The notes under the pieces were generated by a model. The model worked only from the letters and a program-made list of their open reading frames with translations, was not told the origin of the DNA and ran no database searches. The position numbers and the translations under genes are program-made. A stretch of DNA of 35,280 nucleotides from Synechococcus sp. UW140 (GTDB taxonomy: Bacteria > Cyanobacteriota > Cyanobacteriia > PCC-6307 > Cyanobiaceae), in NCBI GenBank assembly GCA_945877115.1, contig CAMCQR010000020.1, forward strand, positions 1-35,280. Reading direction: 5' to 3'. Position 1 is the first letter of the stretch. Every line of letters starts with the position of its first letter. This document shows, one piece after another, positions 18,055 through 28,186 of this stretch.

Positions 18055-19140
18055 GTGCCGTCTCCCTCTCCCTCTCCCGCCCTGAACGCCTCCCTCGCCA
18101 CAGAACGTGCTTTGCCTGACCGTCCCCTGAGGGTCGGAATCTTGGGCGCTACCGGTGCCGTGGGCGTGGAATTGCTGGCTCTGTTGGCGGAACGTCGTTT
18201 TCCTGTCAGCGAACTGCGCCCTCTGGCCTCCCCCCGTTCCGCTGGCCAGACCCTCACCTGGCAAGGAGAAACCCTTGAGGTGCAGGCGGTTGAGGCCTCC
18301 GCCTTGGACGGTCTTGATCTCTTGCTGGCGTCCGCTGGCGGTTCCGTGTCCCGCCAGTGGGCTCCCCAGGCGGCGGCGGCGGGCACAGTGGTCATCGACA
18401 ACTCCAGTGCCTTTCGCCTCGACCCTGATGTTCCCTTGGTGGTGCCTGAGGTGAACGGCGCTGAAGCCTTTCACCATCGGGGCATCATTGCCAACCCCAA
18501 CTGCACCACGATTCTGCTCACCCTGGCCCTGGCGCCCCTGGCGGCCAGGCGCCCCCTGCGTCGCGTCGTGGTCAGCACTTATCAGTCCGCCAGTGGCGCC
18601 GGGGCCCGTGCCATGGAGGAACTCCAACGGCTCAGTCGCACCGTGCTGGAAGGCGGGACCCCCGTCAGTGAGGTGCTGCCCCATTCCCTGGCCTTCAACC
18701 TGTTTCTGCATAACTCGCCCCTGCAGGCCAACGGTTATTGCGAAGAAGAATTGAAAATGGTGCATGAGACCCGCAAAATCCTTGGCCTGCCGCACCTGCG
18801 CCTCACGGCGACCTGTGTGCGGGTGCCGGTGCTGCGGGCCCATTCCGAGGCGGTCAACATCGAGTTCGACGAGCCGTTTCCCGTACAGGAGGCCCGGGAG
18901 CTGCTGGCAGTGGCCCCAGGAGTGGAGCTGATCGAGGATTTTGCCGCCAACCGCTTCCCGATGCCCACGGATGTGACGGGACGCGATCCCGTCGCCATCG
19001 GCCGGATCCGCCAAGACCTCAGCGATCCCCATGCCCTCGAGCTCTGGCTTTGCGGCGACCAGATCCGCAAGGGTGCCGCCCTCAATGCCATTCAGATCGC
19101 CGAGCACCTGATGGCCCCTCCCCCAGGAGACACCCCATGA
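18055..19140 (+). CDS. asd: Aspartate-semialdehyde dehydrogenase
   Basis: '[20 protein letters not shown]', '[13 protein letters not shown]' active-site Cys, '[24 protein letters not shown]'; GTG start. Confidence 0.96.
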   Translation: MPSPSPSPALNASLATERALPDRPLRVGILGATGAVGVELLALLAERRFPVSELRPLASPRSAGQTLTWQGETLEVQAVEASALDGLDLLLASAGGSVSRQWAPQAAAAGTVVIDNSSAFRLDPDVPLVVPEVNGAEAFHHRGIIANPNCTTILLTLALAPLAARRPLRRVVVSTYQSASGAGARAMEELQRLSRTVLEGGTPVSEVLPHSLAFNLFLHNSPLQANGYCEEELKMVHETRKILGLPHLRLTATCVRVPVLRAHSEAVNIEFDEPFPVQEARELLAVAPGVELIEDFAANRFPMPTDVTGRDPVAIGRIRQDLSDPHALELWLCGDQIRKGAALNAIQIAEHLMAPPPGDTP

Positions 19141-20057
19141 ACACCTCCGTTCCCATTCCCTCCCCGGCGGGATCTGCCCCCTTTGGAAGGGTGATCACGG
19201 CCATGGTGACCCCTTTTGATACCGAAGGAAACGTCGACCTGGCCACCGCAGAGCGACTGGCCGACCATCTCGTTCGCCATGGCTCCGATGGCCTGGTGGT
19301 CTGTGGCACCACCGGTGAATCCCCAACCCTCAGTTGGGAGGAGCAGCTGGCCATGCTCCAGGCCGTGCGCTCGGCCGTGGCAGGACGGGCTTCGGTGCTG
19401 GCGGGCACCGGCAGTAACTGCACGGTGGAGGCGGTGGCTGCCACCCGCGCCGCGGCTGCCCATGGGGCCGACGGGGCCTTGGTGGTGGTGCCGTATTACA
19501 ACAAGCCCCCCCAAGATGGACTGGAAGCCCATTTTCGGGCCGTGGCAGCGGCGGCCCCAGAGTTGCCGCTGATGCTTTACAACATTCCCGGCCGGACCGG
19601 TTGCAGCCTGGCGCCGGAGACAACGGCCCGACTGCTGGATCAGCCCAACGTTCTGAGTTACAAGGCCGCCAGCGGCACCACGGAAGAAGTCAGTCAGCTG
19701 CGGGCCCTCTGCGGGGATCGGCTGGCGATCTACAGCGGCGACGATGCCCTCACTTTGCCCATGCTGGCCGTGGGTGCCGTTGGGGTGGTGAGCGTCGCCA
19801 GTCACCTCGTGGGCGATGAGATCCAGGCCCTGATCCGGGCCTATCTAGCCGGAGATGGACGGGAAGCCCTCCGTCGCCATGAGCAACTTCTGCCCCTGTT
19901 TCGTGCTCTTTTCTGCACATCCAATCCCATTCCCCTGAAAGCCGCCCTTGAGCTGGCTGGATGGCCCGTAGGTGCCCCCCGCTTGCCCCTGTTACCCGCC
20001 GACACCACCGTGCGTGAATTACTCAGCTCCATCCTGGCCGCCCTGCGTCCCACATGA
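19137..20057 (+). CDS. dapA: 4-hydroxy-tetrahydrodipicolinate synthase
   Basis: ATG overlaps the asd stop (ATGA), preceded by AGGAG; '[18 protein letters not shown]', '[13 protein letters not shown]', '[13 protein letters not shown]', 'LYNIPGRTG'. The ORF-track start at 19050 is upstream of the likely start. Confidence 0.96.
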   Translation: MNTSVPIPSPAGSAPFGRVITAMVTPFDTEGNVDLATAERLADHLVRHGSDGLVVCGTTGESPTLSWEEQLAMLQAVRSAVAGRASVLAGTGSNCTVEAVAATRAAAAHGADGALVVVPYYNKPPQDGLEAHFRAVAAAAPELPLMLYNIPGRTGCSLAPETTARLLDQPNVLSYKAASGTTEEVSQLRALCGDRLAIYSGDDALTLPMLAVGAVGVVSVASHLVGDEIQALIRAYLAGDGREALRRHEQLLPLFRALFCTSNPIPLKAALELAGWPVGAPRLPLLPADTTVRELLSSILAALRPT

Positions 20058-20108
20058 CGCCAAGGCCCGTTTCACGTTTAAGTCAACATTTTTGCAAAGA
20101 GATCATTC

Positions 20109-22109
20109 ATGACCAATTCCAACGGAAATAGCCATTCGGCCGCCACAAAAACTCCTGCCTTGCGGGTTATTCCCCTGGGCGGATTGCATGAAATCGGCAA
20201 AAACACCTGTGTTTTTGAATATGGCGATGAGCTGATGCTTGTGGATGCGGGCCTTGCTTTCCCAAGCGATGGCATGCATGGGGTCAATGTGGTGCTGCCT
20301 GATACCAGTTATCTGCGGGAGAATCAGAAGCGAATCCGCGGCATGATCGTTACCCACGGCCATGAAGACCATATCGGCGGTATTCCCCACCACCTCAAGA
20401 ACTTCAATATCCCCATTATTTATGGCCCTCGCTTGGCCCTGTCAATGCTGACGGGCAAGATGGAGGAGGCTGGCGTCATGGATCGCACCAAGCTTCAGAC
20501 GGTCAGCCCCCGCGAAGTGGTTTCAATTGGTCAGCACTTTAAGGTCGAATTTATCCGCAATACCCACTCAATTGCCGATAGCTTTTCCCTGGCGATTACC
20601 ACCCCTGTCGGTGTGGTTGTTTTCACCGGTGACTACAAGTTTGATCACACCCCCGTGGATGGCGAATATTTCGATATCCAACGCATGGCCCAATACGGCG
20701 AACAGGGTGTTCTTTGTTTGTTCAGTGATTCGACCAATGCTGAGCTGCCCGGCTTTACGCCCCCGGAGCGGGCCGTTTTCCCGAATCTGGATCGGCACAT
20801 CGCCAACGCAGATGGGCGAGTAATCATCACCACCTTTGCCAGTTCGGTGCATCGGGTTTCGATGATTCTTGAGCTGGCGCTCAAGCACGGACGCAAGGTG
20901 GGCCTGTTGGGCCGCTCCATGCTCAACGTGATTGCCAAGGCGCGTGAATTGGGCTACATCCGCTGTCCCGATGATCTGTTCGTGCCGATCAAGCAAATCC
21001 GTGATCTCCCCGATCGGGAAACCCTGCTGCTCATGACCGGTAGTCAGGGCGAACCTTTGGCGGCCCTGAGTCGTATTTCCCGCGGGGACCATCCCCAGGT
21101 TCAGGTGAAAAGCAGCGACACCATCATCTTTTCGGCCAGCCCAATTCCTGGAAACACGATCTCGGTGGTCAATACCATCGATAGCCTGATGATGCTGGGC
21201 GCCAAGGTGGTCTATGGCAAGGGCGAAGGCATCCATGTATCCGGCCACGGATCCCAAGAAGATGAGAAGCTGATGCTGGCCTTGACCCGGCCCCGCTTCT
21301 TCGTGCCGGTGCATGGAGAACACCGCATGTTGGTCGCCCATAGCCGCACGGCCCAGTCGATGGGTGTGCCGGCCGACCATTGTCTGATCATCGACAACGG
21401 AGACGTGGTCGAACTCACCCCCGATGGCATTCGCAAGGGTGATCCGGTCAAGGCAGGGATCGAATTGCTCGATGCTTCCCGCAATGGCATCGTCGACGCC
21501 CGGGTCCTCAAGGAACGCCAGCAGCTCGCCGAAGATGGCGTGATCACCTTGCTGGCCGCCATTAGTACCGATGGTTTGATGGTCGCTCCGCCGCGGGTGA
21601 ACCTGCGCGGTGTCGTCACCACCGCCGACCCCCGCAAGCTCTCGGTCTGGGCCGAAAGGGAGATCGGTTGGGTCCTGGAGAACCGCTGGAACCAGCTGGC
21701 CCGCCATACCGGTGGCACGACACCCGATGTCGATTGGGTTGGGGTGCAAAGGGAGGTGGAACTTGGTCTGCAGCGGCGCCTGCGCCGCGAACTCCAGGTT
21801 GATCCCCTGATCCTCTGCCTGGTGCAACCGGCTCCCGCCGGCACGCCGGCCTACAAAGGTCAGGTTGAGCAGGAACCCGACACCAGGCCGGCGCCCCGGG
21901 GCGGCCGCCGGGAGGTGGGCCGGGAGGCCCCGGCTGGGATTCAGCGCCTGACCCCAGCGGCCAGCAGTGCTCCACGGCCCGTGGCCACTCCTGTCGCTGC
22001 CGTCGCCGCCGTCCAGGCCCCAGCGGTGGTGGCCATCCAGGAAGCGCCGGTCGAGGCCGAACCCGAAGGCCGTGCCCGCCGCCGCCGCTCCGCCGCCGTC
22101 GCGGGCTGA
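20109..22109 (+). CDS. rnj: Ribonuclease J (beta-CASP metallo-beta-lactamase RNase)
   Basis: 'VIPLGGLHEIGKNTCVFEYGDELMLVDAGLAFP', 'VTHGHEDHIGGIPHH', 'HVSGHGSQEDEKLMLALTRPRFFVPVHGEHRML'. Confidence 0.96.
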   Translation: MTNSNGNSHSAATKTPALRVIPLGGLHEIGKNTCVFEYGDELMLVDAGLAFPSDGMHGVNVVLPDTSYLRENQKRIRGMIVTHGHEDHIGGIPHHLKNFNIPIIYGPRLALSMLTGKMEEAGVMDRTKLQTVSPREVVSIGQHFKVEFIRNTHSIADSFSLAITTPVGVVVFTGDYKFDHTPVDGEYFDIQRMAQYGEQGVLCLFSDSTNAELPGFTPPERAVFPNLDRHIANADGRVIITTFASSVHRVSMILELALKHGRKVGLLGRSMLNVIAKARELGYIRCPDDLFVPIKQIRDLPDRETLLLMTGSQGEPLAALSRISRGDHPQVQVKSSDTIIFSASPIPGNTISVVNTIDSLMMLGAKVVYGKGEGIHVSGHGSQEDEKLMLALTRPRFFVPVHGEHRMLVAHSRTAQSMGVPADHCLIIDNGDVVELTPDGIRKGDPVKAGIELLDASRNGIVDARVLKERQQLAEDGVITLLAAISTDGLMVAPPRVNLRGVVTTADPRKLSVWAEREIGWVLENRWNQLARHTGGTTPDVDWVGVQREVELGLQRRLRRELQVDPLILCLVQPAPAGTPAYKGQVEQEPDTRPAPRGGRREVGREAPAGIQRLTPAASSAPRPVATPVAAVAAVQAPAVVAIQEAPVEAEPEGRARRRRSAAVAG

Positions 22110-22116
22110 GCCCGCT

Positions 22117-22923
22117 TCAGGAAAGAACCACCCTCAGCAGTCCGGCCATCAGGTCCCCGTCCTCAGGTTGGGCGGGGACCTTGGCCGCTGCTTCGGCCTG
22201 TTCGGTAAGGGCCACGGACTCGATCGAATGGCGGTTTCGATCGCCCAGTTCGGCCAATCCCACGCCGAGGCGATCCCTCACCATCAGCTCGACTTCCTCC
22301 GCCAAGGAACTCTCGGCCTGGTGGAGTTCCATCAGCTCGGGTTCATCGACGATCTCCGGAATCAAGGTTTCGCCCACGGGTGAGCGGTCCTGACTGACCA
22401 ACGCTGAGTTTGCGGCCGTCGGGGCCGGGGCGGTTGCTGACACGCCAGCGCCATTCGCGTTCGCCAGCCAGGGCATTACAGGGCCTGGGCTCCCCTCCCC
22501 CGAGGATGGGGTGGATAGCCAGCTTTCATTGTTGTTGGGTTTTGAGCTGATCAGCGCCTCCTGTTCGGCTTTGCGCTGCTGGGCGGCCTCAGCCTCGGCC
22601 CGGACTTCATTGTCCCGCCGCTGGGCCCGGATGGCCCGGCAGTGATTAATTCCCTCCTCGGCCATGGGCTGCAGGGTGCTCTCGCTGCCGTCGGCTGAGA
22701 CCTTGGTGTAGAGGTCTTCGGCCATCAGAGTGTCGTTGTACCCATAGAGCAACGTATGGGCCATCAGCAGCTGGAGCCGTGGCTTCACGCCTGCTCCCGC
22801 CTCGGGTTGCGTCTCAAGGTCGTGTAGCAGTTTCTTGCCCTGCTCCATGACGGTGGACCATTCCTGCTGGCGGTAGGCCTCCTCGATCTGCCCGTAGCGT
22901 TGGGGAAAGGTGGTGGAGTCCAT
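22117..22923 (-). CDS. Conserved hypothetical protein, helical N-terminus with Ala/Glu-rich middle
   Basis: 268 aa ORF filling the rnj-tilS gap with coding-like composition; no family recognised. Confidence 0.7.
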   Translation of the reverse strand: MDSTTFPQRYGQIEEAYRQQEWSTVMEQGKKLLHDLETQPEAGAGVKPRLQLLMAHTLLYGYNDTLMAEDLYTKVSADGSESTLQPMAEEGINHCRAIRAQRRDNEVRAEAEAAQQRKAEQEALISSKPNNNESWLSTPSSGEGSPGPVMPWLANANGAGVSATAPAPTAANSALVSQDRSPVGETLIPEIVDEPELMELHQAESSLAEEVELMVRDRLGVGLAELGDRNRHSIESVALTEQAEAAAKVPAQPEDGDLMAGLLRVVLS

Positions 22924-22929
22924 AGGCGG

Positions 22930-23964
22930 TTAAGGAGAGGCGATCGCTGGGGGAATGAGATGCAGTGTGGAACGATCCCAGCCCAACCGCCATCCTGACG
23001 CCATATTCATCTGGCCTGGACCCTGCTCGGGGGCCAGGGAACCCAGCAGGGTCTCGAGCGTTGTTGCCGCCAACTCTCCAGGGCCTTGTTGCCGTAGCCA
23101 GTGCTGGATCAGGGCCCTTTGGTTGGCTTCAGCAAGTCGGCCCAGGCGGTGGCGATCGAGGCCGGGTCCCATGGGCCCCCGTTGCTCCAGGGTCCCGAGG
23201 GCCAGGGCCACCAGTTGCTGGTGCTGCTCGTCTTCCTGGGCCAGCCGTTCGGCCTGCAGGCTCATGCGCCGCTGGGCACCGGGATAGAGGGCTTCGAGGA
23301 CGGGCAACACCTCGGCACGGAGGCGGTTGCGCCCGTAGCGGCGATCGTCGTTGCTGGAATCCAGCCAGACCGGCAGGCCCCGGCTATGGCAGATGCGGGC
23401 CGTGTCATCGCGGCAGAAGGGCAGCAGGGGGCGGACCAGTTGGGGGCTGCCGCCTGGGTCGTTATGGAGGGGACGGCTGGGTCGCAGGCTGGCCAGGCCG
23501 CGGCGGTGACTGCCACGGGCCAGGTTGATTAGCACTGTTTCGGCCCGATCCGTGGCGGTGTGTCCAGTCACGACATGGCCCATGCCCCGCAGCGCAGCCA
23601 GCTTGGCCAGGCGTTGGTAGCGCCATTGGCGTGCCTGGTCTTCGGAAGGGGGCGGCGGATGGGCCCGTTCGAGCACCAGGGGCAGCCCTTCGCCAGCGGC
23701 CCAGGCCGCCAGTTCCCTGGCCTGGTGGCCTGATTCAGGGCGCCAGCCATGGTCCCCATGCCAAAGGGTTAGGGACCAGCCATGCAGACGGCGCAGGTCC
23801 GCCAGCAACCCTGTCATCGCCATCGAATCCTGCCCACCGGAAACACTCAGCAGCAGGGGGGCTCCGGCCGGCAACAGGCCCGGCTGGCGGCGCAATTGGC
23901 GGTGCAGCCGCAGGTGATCAGCGCTCCAGGGAGGGGCCTGATCGGCGGGGCCGGCGGCGGACAT
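22930..23964 (-). CDS. tilS: tRNA(Ile)-lysidine synthetase
   Basis: PP-loop 'LLLSVSGGQDSMAMTGLLADL', 'VVTGHTATDRAETVLINLARGS', 'VRPLLPFCRDD', 'DSSNDDRRYGRNRLRAEVLPVL'. Confidence 0.93.
   Translation of the reverse strand: MSAAGPADQAPPWSADHLRLHRQLRRQPGLLPAGAPLLLSVSGGQDSMAMTGLLADLRRLHGWSLTLWHGDHGWRPESGHQARELAAWAAGEGLPLVLERAHPPPPSEDQARQWRYQRLAKLAALRGMGHVVTGHTATDRAETVLINLARGSHRRGLASLRPSRPLHNDPGGSPQLVRPLLPFCRDDTARICHSRGLPVWLDSSNDDRRYGRNRLRAEVLPVLEALYPGAQRRMSLQAERLAQEDEQHQQLVALALGTLEQRGPMGPGLDRHRLGRLAEANQRALIQHWLRQQGPGELAATTLETLLGSLAPEQGPGQMNMASGWRLGWDRSTLHLIPPAIASP
22940..22947. repeat. HIP1 octamer GCGATCGC
   Basis: Exact match; 3' end of tilS. Confidence 0.9.
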
Positions 23965-23997
23965 GGCCTTGGATGGGAGAATCAGAGTTGAATAGTC

Positions 23998-24780
23998 ATG
24001 GATTCGAGCATGTCGCGTCTCTCCAGCCTGCCGATCGCCCTGCAGGAGGCGCTCCGCCAGAAACGCCTGCTCAAGGTGATCGCTGGATTGGCCAACTTTG
24101 ATGGGGTTGCCGTGGGCCGCATTGCCGCCGCCGCCGCTGCCGGTGGCGCTGATCTGCTTGACCTGGCCTGCGATGCCGATCTAGTGCGCCAGGTGGCCCA
24201 GGACACCCCTGGCCTGCATCTCTGTGTGTCAGCAGTCGATCCTGCCCTCTTCCCGGCAGCGGTGGCGGCCGGGGCAGCCATGGTCGAAATCGGTAACTTC
24301 GACAGCTTCTATGCCCAAGGTCGGGTGTTCGGCGCCGAGGAGGTCCTGGAGATCACCCGTGCCACCCGCGCCCTGCTGCCGGAGATCGTGTTGTCGGTGA
24401 CGGTGCCCCATGGGCTGGCCCTCGATCAGCAGGCCCAGCTGGCGGTGGACTTGGCCGCCGCTGGAGCCGACTTGATCCAGACCGAAGGGGGAACGAGTGC
24501 CCATCCTGTGGCTCCCGGGGTTCTGGGGCTGATTGAGAAGGCGGCCCCCACCCTGGCCGCCGCCCATGCCATCAGCCGGGCCGTTGACCTGCCCGTGCTC
24601 TGTGCCTCAGGCCTCTCAGAGGTGACGATTCCGATGGCGTTAGCTGCCGGTGCCAGTGGTGTCGGTGTGGGGTCCGCCGTGAATCGGCTTCAGGACGATC
24701 TGGCGATGGTGGCGGCCGTGCGTGGACTGCGGCAGGCCATGCCCCTGGCCAGAGGCCTGGCTAAGTCGTCCCTGCACTGA
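23998..24780 (+). CDS. DUF561 / Ycf23-like TIM-barrel protein
   Basis: 'LKVIAGLANFDGVAVGRIAAAAAAGGADLLDLACD', 'VEIGNFDSFYAQGRVF', 'TEGGTSAHP'; internal ATG at 24010 is an alternative start. Confidence 0.85.
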   Translation: MDSSMSRLSSLPIALQEALRQKRLLKVIAGLANFDGVAVGRIAAAAAAGGADLLDLACDADLVRQVAQDTPGLHLCVSAVDPALFPAAVAAGAAMVEIGNFDSFYAQGRVFGAEEVLEITRATRALLPEIVLSVTVPHGLALDQQAQLAVDLAAAGADLIQTEGGTSAHPVAPGVLGLIEKAAPTLAAAHAISRAVDLPVLCASGLSEVTIPMALAAGASGVGVGSAVNRLQDDLAMVAAVRGLRQAMPLARGLAKSSLH

Positions 24781-24858
24781 GTCCTACCGGGGTGTGAAGG
24801 GGGCCATTGTCGGTTCCCCTCGGCTTTGTCTAGGTTGCCAACAGATTGAGCCTTTTCC

Positions 24859-25257
24859 ATGTCCCATTCCCTGGCCTGGATGCTGCAGTGGCCTGTCAGG
24901 GCCCTGATCCTGATCCTGGTGAGCCGGATGCCGCTCGGGGTGGACATGATCAGCTTCCGGATCGCCCTGGTCTGCTCCCTGGTGATCGCCTTTTTAGGCA
25001 CCCTTTTGGTCTGGCCGCTGCGGTTACTGCTGGCCCCCCTGAAGATGGTGACCACCCTGGGTGGGTTGCTGCCGGTGGGTTTCCTGTTCGAGTGGGTAAT
25101 TTCGGCGATCCTGTTTGCGGCCACCGCCTGGTTGATCCAGGGATTCAAATTGCGCTACGGCCTGGGCAGTGCCTTCCTTGGAGCTCTGGTGTACAGCATC
25201 ATCAGTTTCATTGCCCTCAAGATGCTTGGCCTGGAGGTTCCTCTGCTGCGGCCATGA
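24859..25257 (+). CDS. Phage holin family protein (pfam04020-like four-TM membrane protein)
   Basis: 132 aa, several hydrophobic helices, 'LLLAPLKMVTTLGGLLPVGFLFEWVISAILFAATAWLIQGFKL'. Confidence 0.75.
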   Translation: MSHSLAWMLQWPVRALILILVSRMPLGVDMISFRIALVCSLVIAFLGTLLVWPLRLLLAPLKMVTTLGGLLPVGFLFEWVISAILFAATAWLIQGFKLRYGLGSAFLGALVYSIISFIALKMLGLEVPLLRP

Positions 25258-25374
25258 CCTTGGGCACGGGCTTCACCGCCTAGAACCAGTCCCAGGGTCT
25301 TTCCACCGTCCTGGTGGGTCGTGGACCGATAACCGTCCTAGCCGTCGGGGGCTTCTGGCGGCGAGAATGGAGCG

Positions 25375-27378
25375 ATGAATCCGTTCCAGCTGCATGCCCC
25401 CTACGAGCCCAAGGGGGACCAGCCCACCGCCATCGAGGCCATGGTCCATGGCGTCGAATCAGGAGAGCGCTATCAGACCCTGCTCGGTGCCACGGGCACG
25501 GGCAAGACCTTTTCGATCGCCAATGTGATTGCCCGCACGGGGCGTCCCACCCTTGTGCTGGCCCACAACAAGACACTGGCGGCTCAGTTGTGCAATGAAT
25601 TAAGGGAGTTTTTCCCCAATAATGCGGTTGAATATTTTATCTCCTATTACGATTACTACCAGCCTGAGGCTTATGTACCGGTCTCGGATACTTATATCGC
25701 CAAAACTGCGTCGATCAACGAGGAGATCGACATGCTGCGCCACTCCGCCACCCGCTCGCTGTTTGAGCGCCGTGATGTCATTGTTGTGGCTTCAATCAGT
25801 TGCATTTATGGCCTCGGCATTCCCTCGGAGTATCTCAAGGCGGCCGTGCGTTTCCAGGTGGGAGATCGGCTGGACCTGCGCTCGTCTTTACGGGAATTAG
25901 TCAATAATCAATATAGTCGTAATGATGTGGAGATCGGCCGAGGTCGTTTTCGGGTCCGCGGTGATGTGCTGGAGATTGGTCCCGCCTATGAGGATCGTCT
26001 GGTTCGTATTGAGCTGTTTGGCGATGACGTCGAGGCGATTCGCTATGTCGATCCCACCAGTGGTGAAATCCTTCAGAGTCTGGAAAGCATTAATATCTAC
26101 CCTGCCAAACACTTTGTTACCCCCAAAGATCGCCTGGACGAGGCCATTAAGGCCATCCGCGCCGAACTACGTCAGCGCCTGGATCTCCTCAACGAACAGG
26201 GTCGCCTGTTGGAGGCCCAGCGCCTCGAACAGCGCGCCACCTATGACCTAGAGATGTTGGAACAGGTGGGCTATTGCAACGGTGTGGAGAATTACGCCCG
26301 CCATCTGGCCGGTCGACCTGCTGGAACCCCTCCTGAATGTCTGATTGATTATTTCCCCAAGGACTGGCTGCTGGTGGTGGATGAAAGCCATGTCACCTGT
26401 TCCCAGTTGCAGGCCATGTACAACGGCGACCAGAGTCGAAAGCAGGTGTTGATTGAGCATGGTTTCCGTCTCCCCAGTGCCGCCGACAACCGGCCCCTCA
26501 AGGCTGAGGAGTTCTGGGAGAAGGCCACCCAAACCATCTTTGTGAGTGCCACCCCTGGCGCCTGGGAGTTGGCCCAGAGCAAGGATCAGGTGGTTGAACA
26601 GGTGATCCGCCCCACCGGTGTGTTGGATCCCATCGTTGAGGTTCGACCCACCGAGGGGCAGGTGGACGACCTACTCGGTGAGATTCGCCTCCGGGCGGGT
26701 AAGGATCAGCGGGTGCTGGTGACCACCCTCACCAAGCGCATGGCGGAGGATCTCAGCGACTATCTGGCTGAACACGGGGTGCGGGTGCGCTACCTGCACT
26801 CCGAGATCCATTCAATCGAAAGGATCGAGATTCTCCAGGATCTGCGCAATGGTGAATACGACGTGCTGGTTGGGGTGAACCTGCTGCGGGAGGGCCTCGA
26901 TTTGCCGGAGGTTTCCCTGGTTGCCATTTTAGATGCGGACAAGGAGGGTTTTCTGCGGGCGGAGCGTTCTCTGATCCAGACCATTGGTCGGGCGGCCCGC
27001 CATATCGAAGGGGTGGCGCTGCTGTATGCCGATAATCTCACCGCTTCCATGGCCAAGGCGATCTCGGAGACCGAGCGGCGTCGGGCCATTCAGCACACCT
27101 ATAACGAGAACCATGGCATTACTCCAAGCCCGGCCGGCAAGCGGGCCGGCAATGCGATTCTGTCCTTTCTGGCGGTGTCGCGGCGGCTTAATGATGAGCA
27201 GCTTGATGAGGCCGTCGAGCAGGCGGCCCATAACGAAGTTCCCCTTGATTCCCTACCTGAACTGATCACCCAGCTTGAGGACCGTATGAAGGCGGCGGCC
27301 AAAAATCTGGAATACGAAGAAGCCGCCAACCTGCGGGACCGCATCAAGAATCTGCGCCAGAAACTCGTGGGCCGTTGA
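25375..27378 (+). CDS. uvrB: Excinuclease ABC subunit B
   Basis: '[18 protein letters not shown]', '[29 protein letters not shown]', '[31 protein letters not shown]', C-terminal UVR motif. Confidence 0.98.
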   Translation: MNPFQLHAPYEPKGDQPTAIEAMVHGVESGERYQTLLGATGTGKTFSIANVIARTGRPTLVLAHNKTLAAQLCNELREFFPNNAVEYFISYYDYYQPEAYVPVSDTYIAKTASINEEIDMLRHSATRSLFERRDVIVVASISCIYGLGIPSEYLKAAVRFQVGDRLDLRSSLRELVNNQYSRNDVEIGRGRFRVRGDVLEIGPAYEDRLVRIELFGDDVEAIRYVDPTSGEILQSLESINIYPAKHFVTPKDRLDEAIKAIRAELRQRLDLLNEQGRLLEAQRLEQRATYDLEMLEQVGYCNGVENYARHLAGRPAGTPPECLIDYFPKDWLLVVDESHVTCSQLQAMYNGDQSRKQVLIEHGFRLPSAADNRPLKAEEFWEKATQTIFVSATPGAWELAQSKDQVVEQVIRPTGVLDPIVEVRPTEGQVDDLLGEIRLRAGKDQRVLVTTLTKRMAEDLSDYLAEHGVRVRYLHSEIHSIERIEILQDLRNGEYDVLVGVNLLREGLDLPEVSLVAILDADKEGFLRAERSLIQTIGRAARHIEGVALLYADNLTASMAKAISETERRRAIQHTYNENHGITPSPAGKRAGNAILSFLAVSRRLNDEQLDEAVEQAAHNEVPLDSLPELITQLEDRMKAAAKNLEYEEAANLRDRIKNLRQKLVGR

Positions 27379-27421
27379 TTTCGACACCGGCGTCGAGCTG
27401 TTCCTGGGACATGGAATGAAC

Positions 27422-28186
27422 TCAGGTGGCGCGCATACGTTCGACAAAAGCGGCTTCTTTCTCACTGGAAGCCAGTTCGCCCTCATCGACCAGGATGATG
27501 CGATCGGCGACGTCGAGAATCTTGTTGTCGTGGGTGACCATGATGATGGTGGTCTTTTCTTTTTCGGCCATTTCTTTCATGAGATTGACTACGGTGCGAC
27601 CCGATTCCTTATCAAGGGCGGCGGTGGGTTCGTCCCCTAAAAGGATTTTGGGCCGGCTCACCAAGGCGCGGGCAATGGCGACGCGTTGGCGCTGACCACC
27701 GGAGAGATTGGCGGGAAAATAATCGACTCTTTCGCCCAGACCGACTTTTTCCAGCATGGATGTGGCGATTTTGTCCATATCCTGCTCGTAGTATTTGTCG
27801 TGGAGTTCGAGGGACAGGCGCACATTGCGGCGGGCATTGAGAAACATCATCAGGTTGTGGGCCTGGAAGATGAAACCGACGTTCAGGCGCAGTTGGGCCA
27901 GTTGTTCCTTGCTGGCCCCCAGCAGTTCCTGGCCAAGGATGCGTAGGCTGCCGTCCTGGCAGGAACGCAAGCCGCCGAGCATGGTCAGCAGGGTGGTTTT
28001 GCCGGAGCCGGAAGGGCCCGTGCAAATGATGATCTGGCCCGGATAGATGTCGAGGCTGATGTCCTTAAGGGCATGTTTGCGTTCTTCGCCGCTGCCGAAC
28101 CAGTGATTGACGTGCTTCAGGGAGATAATCGCTTCGCTGCTGGATTCCCCAGCCACCGGATTCGGGGCAGCGGAATCAGAAGACAT
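27422..28186 (-). CDS. devA: DevA-like ABC transporter ATP-binding protein
   Basis: 'GPSGSGKTTLLTMLGGLR', 'LSGGQRQRVAIARAL', 'LLGDEPTAALD'; third gene of a devB-devC-devA arrangement. Confidence 0.9.
   Translation of the reverse strand: MSSDSAAPNPVAGESSSEAIISLKHVNHWFGSGEERKHALKDISLDIYPGQIIICTGPSGSGKTTLLTMLGGLRSCQDGSLRILGQELLGASKEQLAQLRLNVGFIFQAHNLMMFLNARRNVRLSLELHDKYYEQDMDKIATSMLEKVGLGERVDYFPANLSGGQRQRVAIARALVSRPKILLGDEPTAALDKESGRTVVNLMKEMAEKEKTTIIMVTHDNKILDVADRIILVDEGELASSEKEAAFVERMRAT

Noticed and set aside
17986-19107. 373 aa minus-strand ORF
   Set aside because: Antisense to asd; Gly/Gln/His-rich artefact sequence
19092-19805. 237 aa minus-strand ORF
   Set aside because: Antisense to dapA; Gly/His-rich artefact
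20568-21827. 419 aa minus-strand ORF
   Set aside because: Shadow ORF antisense to the clear RNase J gene; composition (Q/H/D-rich) fits a frame artefact
27379-27421. CGAC-ACCGGC-GTCG mini-hairpin between convergent uvrB and devA
   Set aside because: Only a 4-bp stem and no T-run; insufficient for a terminator call
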